Of a stretch of 36,054 nucleotides of DNA, positions 1 to 7,189 are shown piece by piece. The notes under the pieces were generated by a model. The model had not been told where the DNA came from. It saw nothing but the letters and a program-made list of their open reading frames with translations, and searched no databases. Positions within the stretch are counted from its first letter, which is position 1. Each line of letters begins with the position of its first letter. Made by a program: the position numbers and the translations under genes. The stretch is from Opitutales bacterium (GTDB lineage Bacteria; Verrucomicrobiota; Verrucomicrobiia; Opitutales; T3Sed10-336). The stretch covers positions 1 through 36,054 of the forward strand of contig JAFIGF010000230.1 of assembly GCA_020831535.1 (NCBI GenBank). Reading direction: 5' to 3'.

Positions 1-657
1 GGATATCTGGCCTTGCCGGATGGCCGGCGGAGTGAGCCGGAATGGTTTTTGCCGGGAAGCCATCACCGCATCACCATCGACAATGTGGAAACCCGGTTTA
101 TCTATGGCCGTAGAATTAAAGAACTTCCTTTTACCGTAGAACTGGACAAGTTCACCGTCACCTGGGATGAGGGGACGACCAATCCGGCTTCCTACGAGAG
201 TATTCTCACTTTCCGTGATCCCGAAACCGGGGAGACTCTTACGGCCTCCTGCAGCATGAATCACCCGGCTTCGTTTCCGCCGGAGACGTGGCGTCAATTT
301 GTCGGCACTACCTATAAATTCTCCCAGGCGGGGTGGAATCCCGATGATTTGACCGAAAGCCGGGTGCAGGTGCTGTATGATCCGGGTTGGTTGCTCAAGT
401 GGATTGGCTCATTGGTCATGGTAAGCGGGGTGATCATTATCTTTTATATCCGTCCCTACCGTAACCGTCGTCCGGAGGACCGGGTGGCCGAGAAACTTCG
501 GGAAAAACGCCGTTCGCAACGCACCAACCTCCCTTCGAAGGAGACGAAAAAGGGACCCCCGGAAAACCGGAAAGACCCGACCAACTCTTCTGCGACGCCG
601 GGAATGAAGGACGGGGAACCAAAGAAAAAGGATTCCGAGCCCCTGCTGACTCGCTAA
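1..657 (+). CDS. ResB-like cytochrome c biogenesis protein, C-terminal part (5' end outside window)
   Basis: The frame is open from the first base, so this is the end of a longer gene. Known role of the family: ResB (Ccs1) works with ResC (CcsA) in the cytoplasmic membrane to deliver heme to exported apocytochromes c (system II). The sequence shows the usual ResB ending: a periplasmic beta-rich stretch with a conserved phenylalanine/leucine pattern (LDKFTVTW, YESILTF), then the QAGW...VLYDPGW signature just before one hydrophobic segment (about residues 130-150 of the visible part, IGSLVMVSGVIIIFYI). A Lys/Arg/Pro-rich cytoplasmic tail of about 65 residues follows and looks poorly conserved. 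The next gene starts 26 bp downstream and encodes the CcsA-type partner, which strongly supports the assignment. The true start cannot be seen. Confidence 0.85.
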   Translation, partial: GYLALPDGRRSEPEWFLPGSHHRITIDNVETRFIYGRRIKELPFTVELDKFTVTWDEGTTNPASYESILTFRDPETGETLTASCSMNHPASFPPETWRQFVGTTYKFSQAGWNPDDLTESRVQVLYDPGWLLKWIGSLVMVSGVIIIFYIRPYRNRRPEDRVAEKLREKRRSQRTNLPSKETKKGPPENRKDPTNSSATPGMKDGEPKKKDSEPLLTR

Positions 658-683
658 AACGTTCACTTTCTGTCTCTCATCAA

Positions 684-3227
684 ATGAAAAAACATCGGAC
701 TTCGTTTATCGGACTTATTGCCCTCGGGTTTGCCATTATGGCTCCAGTCACTGCCCTGAAGGCGGACGCGGTGCCGGCCTGGCCGGAAATTGACTATGCG
801 CCAGTGCGCGACCTCCAGGTGCACCGGGGCGGCGATATTGTCTCCATGGGAAGCCTTGCCGACGAGTTGTTTGACAAGGTGGTGGGCAAGTCTTCGTTGT
901 CGTTGGAGGACGGCCGCGAACTGACCCCGGAGATTTTGCTTACTTCGCTTTGGCTGAGTGATCAGGATTGGGGGATCGCCCCGCTGTTTCAGGTTCCGTC
1001 GGAGGAATTGCGCGAGGCCTTGGGCGTGACCGAGAACCAGGAACGTCTGGCTTTTCGGGAGGTGGTGGAAAATGAAAACTTTCTGGAGCTTTTGAATGAT
1101 TTGCAAGAACACCTGGAGGAGCACCAGGGGCATTTGCACGATGAGCTTTTGGGGGACCTTTACCAACTTCATCAGGCTTTGGAAATGTATCATGGGGTGG
1201 CCAGTGGGCGACTCATGAAAATTGTCCCTCATCCCCGCGACCCTTCCCGGGAATGGGTGACGATTGAAGAGGGTGCCCGTTTTTACAGTGAGGATCAATT
1301 GGAGCCTTTGCAGATGGTTTATCTGGGGCTCGGGCTGTTTTATCAATCGCCTGCCTTACAAGAGGAAATGTCTTTTGGCGAAGCGGCGCAGATTCTGCGG
1401 GCGGAGCAGGGAAAGCTAATTCCTGAATCCGCTTCCAGGGCGCCCGAATCTCCCTCTGATGGAGTGGTGGCAACGGATGGTGAAGAGCGTCCGATGACGG
1501 CTCTTCGCAGTGGTGCCATGGCAGTGGACTATGAGGAGGAAAAGAGCGGTATTCCTGATTGGCCGGAGTTGGATTTATCCGAGGTTGAAACCATCATTGT
1601 GCAGCACGGAGGCCGACGTAAACCCATGCTCACGCTGGCGAATGAGACCATGCTCTCCTTGAGTGGACGCCGGGCCTTGACGATTGAGGGTCGGCGTCTG
1701 GATGCCATGACTTTGATCACGGGTTTTTGGTTGGGGGATAAGGACTGGAGTGACGCCCCTCTGATTTTGATCAATGAGGTGGCGGTCAAGGAGGCCTTGG
1801 GACTGGAAGTGGTGAGTACGACATCCCGTTATTCCTATCGGGAGATTTTCGACAATCCCCATTTCTCCGGGTTGTTGGCCGACTACAACGATCACCTGCG
1901 GGAGAATCGCGGGGAAATTGAGGATGATTTCTATGAGAATTTGGGCAATGTCTTTCAGCGTTTGCAAATCTTCCGTTCGATGGCTACCGGAAGTCTTTTC
2001 CGGGTGGTTCCTCATCCGACCGAAGAGCGTGGAACGTGGGAAACCATGCACACCGGTCATCGGCTCTATAGTAGCTCCGAGTTTCAACCGTTGCGTCGTG
2101 CTTTCCTGCAATTACAGGGGATTTATGAAGATGGCGGAGAAGGGCGTTCGACTTCCTTTGCCGAGGCTGTAGGCCAGTTCAAGGAAGCCCAGGCAGGGAT
2201 GGCTCCGGACCGCATGCTAACCCCGATGGCGGTCCGTACGGAAATTCTCTATGAAACCTGGATGCCCTATCGTTGGGCGGCAGCGTTCTCTTTCCTGTCC
2301 GCCTTATTGATTGGATTGTCCTGGTACAAAGGGCGGCGCTTTGGCATCGTCGGAGGACATGCCCTGGCGATTTCGGCGCTACTTTTAATGATTCTTGGGA
2401 TGGCGGCCCGGGTCATTATCTCGGGGCGGGCGCCGGTCACCAACATGTATGAAACGGTCCTTTGGGTGGCGATGGGGGCGCTGTTGTTTGCCCTGATTTT
2501 TGAATGGCGGTACCGGGCGCGATACTTTCTGGTCAGTGCCGCCCCGTTGGCGGGTTTTATGCTGATTCTGTCGGAAAGCGCGCCGGTGATTCTGGATCCG
2601 ACCATTGCTCCGCTGGTGCCGGTGTTGCGGGATAATTTCTGGCTGACCACTCATGTTTTGACGGTGACCATCAGTTATGCGGCCTTTGCGCTGTCTTTTG
2701 CGCTCGGCCATTTCATCCTGGGGAAACAAATCCTCAAGGGCGGAAAACTTTCCATCAACGAGGAACTGTACACCTACATTTATCGAACTTTGCAAATCGG
2801 AGTGGTCTTATTGCTGACCGGGGTTCTCTTAGGGGCTGTTTGGGCCAATTATTCCTGGGGTCGTTTTTGGGATTGGGATCCCAAGGAAACCGCTTCCCTG
2901 GTAGCTTTGCTGGGCTATATTGCCGTTCTGCACGGGCGTTTCGCCGGGTGGTGGAAAGGTTTTGGGTTTACCGTTGGAGCGGTCGTTGGTTTCCAGGGCA
3001 TCATTCTTTGCTGGTATGGGGTGAATTTCATCTGGGGTGCCGGCTTGCACAGCTACGGTTTTGGCTCCGGAGGCATCGGTTTCATGGTGGGCTTTGTGCT
3101 CTTTGAGGCCGCTTTCGTAACCTTGGCCTTGTTGCGGCGCTATGTCTGGACGAGTCCTTTTATCGGGTCCGACAAAACGCCCCCGACCGGAGGTTCGCCC
3201 GCCTCGTCTTCGGTGGCGGCATCCTAA
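684..3227 (+). CDS. ccsA: CcsA/ResC-type cytochrome c biogenesis protein with duplicated N-terminal region
   Basis: This is the heme-handling partner of the preceding ResB-like protein in system II cytochrome c maturation. The last 320 residues form a multi-spanning membrane domain (first span near residue 530) with the tryptophan-rich WWD signature around residues 720-740 (YSWGRFWDWDPKETAS). Histidines that could ligate heme lie in TTHVLTVTISY and GLHSYGFG. The first 510 residues are unusual. After a signal-like N terminus there are two related blocks of about 210 residues (about 34-245 and 289-505). Each runs from a WPE-x-D start through a Gly-rich segment, an LTPEILLT or LDAMTLIT segment, a WLxDxDW motif and an EALGL/V motif to an F-x-R-V/I-VPHP motif. 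Bacteroidetes and Verrucomicrobia often carry such extensions. The ATG at 684 is 26 bp after the resB stop, so the two are probably co-transcribed. The domain call is secure; the function of the duplicated part is unknown. Confidence 0.88.
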   Translation: MKKHRTSFIGLIALGFAIMAPVTALKADAVPAWPEIDYAPVRDLQVHRGGDIVSMGSLADELFDKVVGKSSLSLEDGRELTPEILLTSLWLSDQDWGIAPLFQVPSEELREALGVTENQERLAFREVVENENFLELLNDLQEHLEEHQGHLHDELLGDLYQLHQALEMYHGVASGRLMKIVPHPRDPSREWVTIEEGARFYSEDQLEPLQMVYLGLGLFYQSPALQEEMSFGEAAQILRAEQGKLIPESASRAPESPSDGVVATDGEERPMTALRSGAMAVDYEEEKSGIPDWPELDLSEVETIIVQHGGRRKPMLTLANETMLSLSGRRALTIEGRRLDAMTLITGFWLGDKDWSDAPLILINEVAVKEALGLEVVSTTSRYSYREIFDNPHFSGLLADYNDHLRENRGEIEDDFYENLGNVFQRLQIFRSMATGSLFRVVPHPTEERGTWETMHTGHRLYSSSEFQPLRRAFLQLQGIYEDGGEGRSTSFAEAVGQFKEAQAGMAPDRMLTPMAVRTEILYETWMPYRWAAAFSFLSALLIGLSWYKGRRFGIVGGHALAISALLLMILGMAARVIISGRAPVTNMYETVLWVAMGALLFALIFEWRYRARYFLVSAAPLAGFMLILSESAPVILDPTIAPLVPVLRDNFWLTTHVLTVTISYAAFALSFALGHFILGKQILKGGKLSINEELYTYIYRTLQIGVVLLLTGVLLGAVWANYSWGRFWDWDPKETASLVALLGYIAVLHGRFAGWWKGFGFTVGAVVGFQGIILCWYGVNFIWGAGLHSYGFGSGGIGFMVGFVLFEAAFVTLALLRRYVWTSPFIGSDKTPPTGGSPASSSVAAS

Positions 3228-3239
3228 ACAATACTGCCG

Positions 3240-4022
3240 ATGGAACCACTTTCTCTGCAAGGACGCTGTCTGGGCGGTCAACCCGAGGATCCAACGCTGG
3301 TGATTTTACACGGGATGCTGGGATCGTCACGCAATTGGGCTACGGTTGGACCTGCGTTGGCCAAGGGGTTTCAAGTTTGGGCATTGGATTTGCGTAATCA
3401 TGGCAGTTCTCCTCATTCGCCAGTTCATTCCTATGAGGCTATGAAAGTTGACTTGGAAACGTTTCGAGTGGCGATGGGGTGGGAGAAAATAGTGCTGCTT
3501 GGGCACAGCATGGGCGGCAAGGCGGCGATGCGTTATGCCGTGGATTACCCCGAGAGAGTGTCGAAACTGATGATTGTGGATATTGGCCCCGGGGATCATG
3601 ATCCTTATCATGCCCGCGAAGTGGAGGCCTTAGCTGCTTTGCCTCTCCAGTGCTTGGAAAATCGACGGGAGGCCGATGAAATTCTGGCGAGGGATGTTCC
3701 CGATTGGGCGATGCGGCAGTTTCTTCTGACCAATCTGCGACGTCGTGGAAAGGTTTGGGAATGGCAAGTTAATTTGCCCGTCTTGCAGAACAATTTGGTT
3801 TTTCTGGCCCAATCTCCCATGACGTCCGGGGATCGCTTTTTCGAACCTACTCTCTTGGTTCGAGGCGCTGAGAGCACCTTTGTCAGCGATGCGGAAGTCG
3901 AATTGGCAAAGACGTATTTTCCCGAACTGGAGGCCGTGACGATTCCTCGGGCAGGGCATAATGTACATGTGGAAAACAAAGAGGCCTTCGTGGCGGCAGT
4001 TCGCGGTTTTTTAGAGGATTGA
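3240..4022 (+). CDS. alpha/beta hydrolase, YbfF-like esterase
   Basis: A 260-aa cytoplasmic alpha/beta hydrolase of normal length for the YbfF group of small acyl esterases. Visible features are the oxyanion-loop motif LHGMLGSSRNW near residue 24, the DLRNHGSSPHS motif near 50, the nucleophile elbow GHSMGGKAA with Ser90, and the histidine motif AGHNVHVENK with His240. The acid may be Asp114 (in MIVDIGP) or Asp217 (in FVSD). The natural substrate cannot be read from the sequence; YbfF-type enzymes act on short acyl esters. It starts 12 bp after the ccsA stop, so it is probably read on the same transcript, although no functional link to cytochrome biogenesis is known. No signal peptide is present. 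Confidence 0.85.
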   Translation: MEPLSLQGRCLGGQPEDPTLVILHGMLGSSRNWATVGPALAKGFQVWALDLRNHGSSPHSPVHSYEAMKVDLETFRVAMGWEKIVLLGHSMGGKAAMRYAVDYPERVSKLMIVDIGPGDHDPYHAREVEALAALPLQCLENRREADEILARDVPDWAMRQFLLTNLRRRGKVWEWQVNLPVLQNNLVFLAQSPMTSGDRFFEPTLLVRGAESTFVSDAEVELAKTYFPELEAVTIPRAGHNVHVENKEAFVAAVRGFLED

Positions 4023-4104
4023 GCGCGGAGATTTGGTGGTGGAGATTCGTTGAGATGTGCTCGCCATTTGACAGATGAGGGGCTTTCCTCAAACTGATAA
4101 GGTT

Positions 4105-5298
4105 ATGAGTTATCAGGAAGACCGATCAAGCTGGTTCGAAGGGCAGGGGCTTTGGGAGCATATCCCTGCCGAAGACTGGCGTAGTTGGACGTGGCAGTTG
4201 AAGAATCGAATCACCCGGGTAGAGCAACTCGAGGATTTAATGGAGCTTACGCCCGAAGAGAAACAGGGGTGCTACTTTGCGAACAAAAAACTGGCCTTGG
4301 CGATCACGCCGTATTTTTTTAATTTGATCGATGTCACTGATTCGCATTGTCCGATTCGTCGTCAGGTCATTCCCCGGGTAGAGGAGATGACGACTTCTCC
4401 GGAGGAAATGCTCGATCCTTGTGGCGAGGATGGCAATATGCCGGTTCCTGGGTTGGTTCACCGTTATCCTGATCGGGTGCTGTTCTTGGTCACGGACCGC
4501 TGTGCTGCCTACTGTCGTTACTGTACCCGGAGTCGCCTGGTGAGTAATAGTCAGGGTTACGATTTTCACCCGGAATTTGAGCAAGGGCTTCGTTACATCG
4601 AGAGTCATCCGGAAATCCGCGATGTTCTCCTCAGTGGTGGCGACCCTTTACTCTTGGCAGACCGTAAGCTGGATTATCTGTTGGGGCGATTGCGAGCTAT
4701 TCCGCATCTGGAATTCATCCGGATCGGGTCACGGATCCCGGTATTTCTCCCGCAGCGAATTACCCCTGAATTGGCGGATATCTTTGACCGTCATGGACCC
4801 ATCTGGATGAGTATTCATGTGAATCATCCGAAGGAATGTACCTTGGAATTAAAAGAAGCTTGTGATCGGCTCGCCAAAGCGGGGGTTCCTTTGGGCAACC
4901 AGTCGGTTCTTCTCAAGGGGGTTAACGACGATGCCAGAGTGATGAAATCTTTGGTGCATCGTCTTTTGCGAATGCGAGTCAGACCTTATTATTTGTATCA
5001 ATGTGATCTGATAACGGGGAGTTCTCATTTACGGGTTGATCCCCGGAAAGGACTGGAGATTATCGAGTCGTTGCGCGGGCACACCACCGGTTATGCGATT
5101 CCTCAATTTGTCGTCGATGCCCCTGGCGGTGGCGGAAAAGTTCCTTTGAACCCCGAGTATGTGAAAAAGATCACCGACGAGGAGTTGGTCGTCCGGAACT
5201 TTGCCGGAAAGGAATACCGTTATCCCTTGAAAGCCGGGGTAGGGCAATTGAGTCAGCAGGACAAAGCGGATCTTGTCGAGGCAGAGTATATCGATTGA
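4105..5298 (+). CDS. KamA-family radical SAM aminomutase (lysine 2,3-aminomutase-like)
   Basis: About 397 aa, close to the usual length of lysine 2,3-aminomutases and longer than EpmB. The radical SAM CxxxCxxC cluster motif is at residues 133-140 (CAAYCRYC, then TRSR). It is followed by the SGGDPLLL motif that helps bind S-adenosylmethionine, the YQCDLITGSSHLRVD segment expected near the substrate, and the PGGGGKVPLNPEY motif whose lysine would hold pyridoxal phosphate. Known family reaction: PLP- and radical-dependent 1,2-amino shift, typically L-lysine to L-beta-lysine. No ablB acetyltransferase, efp or epmA gene is visible, so substrate and pathway are open. I prefer the ATG at 4105 over the in-frame ATG at 4075, because homology begins after it and a TTGACA box at 4068-4073 overlaps the region just before 4075. 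Confidence 0.85.
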   Translation: MSYQEDRSSWFEGQGLWEHIPAEDWRSWTWQLKNRITRVEQLEDLMELTPEEKQGCYFANKKLALAITPYFFNLIDVTDSHCPIRRQVIPRVEEMTTSPEEMLDPCGEDGNMPVPGLVHRYPDRVLFLVTDRCAAYCRYCTRSRLVSNSQGYDFHPEFEQGLRYIESHPEIRDVLLSGGDPLLLADRKLDYLLGRLRAIPHLEFIRIGSRIPVFLPQRITPELADIFDRHGPIWMSIHVNHPKECTLELKEACDRLAKAGVPLGNQSVLLKGVNDDARVMKSLVHRLLRMRVRPYYLYQCDLITGSSHLRVDPRKGLEIIESLRGHTTGYAIPQFVVDAPGGGGKVPLNPEYVKKITDEELVVRNFAGKEYRYPLKAGVGQLSQQDKADLVEAEYID

Positions 5299-5363
5299 CC
5301 AGACAGGGGGAATTCGGGCAGGTCAGTCTTTCCATCCTTGCCGACTGGGATCTATTCTCTACC

Positions 5364-5660
5364 ATGGAGTCCATGCCCGTATCTGAACCGGAAACCAAGA
5401 CCGAAGCCAAGACAGCTCTGCAGCCACCCTGGAAAGTTATCGTGATGAACGATCCGGTGAATCTGATGAGTTATGTGGTTTTGGTGTTTCGTAAGGTTTT
5501 TGGTTTTGATGAACCCAAAGCCCGGAAGCACATGCTGGAGGTTCACGAGCAAGGCCGTTCGGTTCTTTGGGCCGGTCCGCGTGAGATTGCGGAAAACTAC
5601 GTACACCAATTGCATCAATGGCAACTGAACGCTTACTTGGAAAAAGATGAAGAAAATTGA
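5364..5660 (+). CDS. clpS: ATP-dependent Clp protease adaptor ClpS
   Basis: About 98 aa. ClpS binds proteins with destabilising N-terminal residues and hands them to the ClpA/ClpC unfoldase for degradation by ClpP. The core runs from PWKVIVMNDPVNLMSYV through VFRKVFGFDEPKARKHMLEVH to LHQWQLNAYLEKD, with the Asn-Asp pair of the N-degron pocket in MNDP. The sequence has the NDPVNLMSYV form that I associate with actinobacterial ClpS rather than the NDDFTPMEFV form of proteobacteria. The in-frame TTG at 5295 gives a 23-residue unconserved extension overlapping the previous gene, so I chose the ATG at 5364; the ATG at 5373 is also possible. The next gene overlaps it by 14 bp and is probably translationally coupled. 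Confidence 0.9.
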   Translation: MESMPVSEPETKTEAKTALQPPWKVIVMNDPVNLMSYVVLVFRKVFGFDEPKARKHMLEVHEQGRSVLWAGPREIAENYVHQLHQWQLNAYLEKDEEN

Positions 5661-6102
5661 AGTGAAGTTGCATCGTTCGTTGGTGGCGCCTTTGCTGGAC
5701 TATCTGCGCGAATTATCGGTCCGTGCAGGAACCGGTGGATTTCCTCCGCAGATAAAAGACACCCAAAGTTTGGATCCCGAAATGGCCGAAATTTGGGAGG
5801 ATGAGCTGCGAAATTTAGGGGGGGATGACCGAAAACAGTTTTTCAGCTTGTTCGGTGGGCAGTTTATTGAGAGTGGAAGCATTCATTTGGACGAAGAACA
5901 GGCTTCGGCTGTGTTGCGTTCCATGGCCTGGTTTCGTTTGCAGATTCGGGAAAAAGATTTAAGTGAAGTTCCCGATGAAATTCTTGAACAAGGGGACCTC
6001 ACTTTGAAAGGAATGAGTGAAACCGAACAAAAAGGCTACTCCGCTTTTGTCTTTCTCGCCGCTTTGCAGGAAATTGTCCTCGAACATCTCGAGCCAAGAT
6101 AG
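5647..6102 (+). CDS. DUF2017-like protein coupled to ClpS
   Basis: A 151-aa, acidic, soluble, mostly helical protein with no membrane segments. Its start overlaps the end of clpS by 14 bp. In Actinobacteria clpS is regularly followed by a DUF2017 gene. The spacing, the length, the Arg/Leu-rich start (LHRSLVAPLLDYLREL) and the actinobacterial style of this ClpS all point to the same pair here. No enzymatic motif is visible. Inference: a partner or regulator of N-degron degradation. The family call rests mainly on gene order and general pattern rather than a motif I can name. It is the last gene of the + strand run; the convergent gene ends 73 bp away. Confidence 0.55.
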   Translation: MKKIEVKLHRSLVAPLLDYLRELSVRAGTGGFPPQIKDTQSLDPEMAEIWEDELRNLGGDDRKQFFSLFGGQFIESGSIHLDEEQASAVLRSMAWFRLQIREKDLSEVPDEILEQGDLTLKGMSETEQKGYSAFVFLAALQEIVLEHLEPR

Positions 6103-6175
6103 GGGTGATGGAGAATTCACGTACCTTGGGGGTCTCTCTGCCAACGTCTAGTACCGTGAGACCGGAAAGCAATTC

Positions 6176-7168
6176 TCAGGCTTTCCAGAGTTGAAGGGTA
6201 CGAAGGTAGTTGGTGCGTTCCAAGGCGGAGGGATTGGGGCAATTGTGGTGGGAGAAACTCCCCTTCATTTGCCGAACCGATTCATATTCGTTTTCCTCCA
6301 TCCATTGCTGGAAACCAACCAGGAGGGAGCGAAAGGCGGGGATACCGTTTTTCAGAAGGCAGGAGACCGTTTGCACCGCATCGGCACCGACCATGACCGA
6401 TTTGACAATATCCTCCGGGGTATGAACTCCGCCAGTGATGCCGAAGGAGGTCTTCACCCGGCCATGCAGCATGGCGGTCCAGCGTAGTCGTAAGAGGAGT
6501 TCGCTGCTGCGGGAGAGTTCCAGTTTGGGTTCGACTTCCAGGTTCTCCAAATCGATATCGGGGTAGTAAAAGCGATTGAAGAGGAGCAAACCGCTGGCCC
6601 CGGCGGCCACCATTTCGTTGGCAAAGTGGGGTAGGGAGGAAAAGAAGGGGGAAAGTTTAACAATGATGGGAAATTTCGTTAGAGAGCGCACTTCCTGGAT
6701 AACTTCCAAGGTGATTTTTTCGATATCCTCCGCACTTTCCGAGATGTCACTGGGAAGAAAATAGAGGTTTAGTTCGAGGGCATCGGCCCCGGCCTGCTCG
6801 ATCTCTTTGGCGTAGTGTAACCAATCACCACTCCGGCTTCCGTTAAGCGAGGCAAAAAGTGGGAGATCGGTGGCTTCCTTGCAGCGACGGATATGTTCGA
6901 GGTAATCTTCCGGAGAGAGAATAAAATCCTCACTTGCGGGTAGATAGGTTCGGGCCTCGGCGAAGGCTTCTTCATGGGGTTCACGGATGGAATAGGGCCC
7001 CGTCTGTTCTCCCACGATTTGCTCTTCGAAGAGGGAGTGCAAAACGATCCCCGGGGCCCCGCAATCCTCCAGTTGGCGGATGTTGTCAAGTTTGTCCACC
7101 AGCGGAGAGGCTCCGGGGAGAAGCGGATGGGCCAGAGGGATGCCGGCGTATTTTGTGGAGAGGTCCAT
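6176..7168 (-). CDS. dihydroorotate dehydrogenase-like flavoprotein (nifJ companion)
   Basis: A 330-aa TIM-barrel protein of the dihydroorotate dehydrogenase superfamily. Visible signs are the N-terminal MDLSTKYAGIPLAHPLLPGASP, the strand motif LFASLNG, the ALELNLYFLP segment where the flavin is usually bound, the lysine in IIVKLSPF, and the glycine-rich phosphate loop FGITGGVHTPEDIVKSVMVGADAVQ. Proteins of this exact type are commonly found beside pyruvate:ferredoxin oxidoreductase genes, as here: it lies 21 bp downstream of nifJ on the same strand and is very likely co-transcribed. It probably does not make orotate; a ferredoxin- or flavodoxin-linked redox role is an inference. No iron-sulfur motif is present. 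Confidence 0.82.
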   Translation of the reverse strand: MDLSTKYAGIPLAHPLLPGASPLVDKLDNIRQLEDCGAPGIVLHSLFEEQIVGEQTGPYSIREPHEEAFAEARTYLPASEDFILSPEDYLEHIRRCKEATDLPLFASLNGSRSGDWLHYAKEIEQAGADALELNLYFLPSDISESAEDIEKITLEVIQEVRSLTKFPIIVKLSPFFSSLPHFANEMVAAGASGLLLFNRFYYPDIDLENLEVEPKLELSRSSELLLRLRWTAMLHGRVKTSFGITGGVHTPEDIVKSVMVGADAVQTVSCLLKNGIPAFRSLLVGFQQWMEENEYESVRQMKGSFSHHNCPNPSALERTNYLRTLQLWKA

Positions 7169-7189
7169 AGGATGGGGTGGGGTTGGGGG

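Noticed and set aside
4075..4104. Earlier ATG for the KamA-family gene
   Set aside because: It adds ten residues outside the family and sits directly after a TTGACA box that would place transcription further downstream.
6164..6186. GGAAAGC/GCTTTCC stem between convergent genes as a bidirectional terminator
   Set aside because: It overlaps the stop of the leftward gene and has no T tract on either side.
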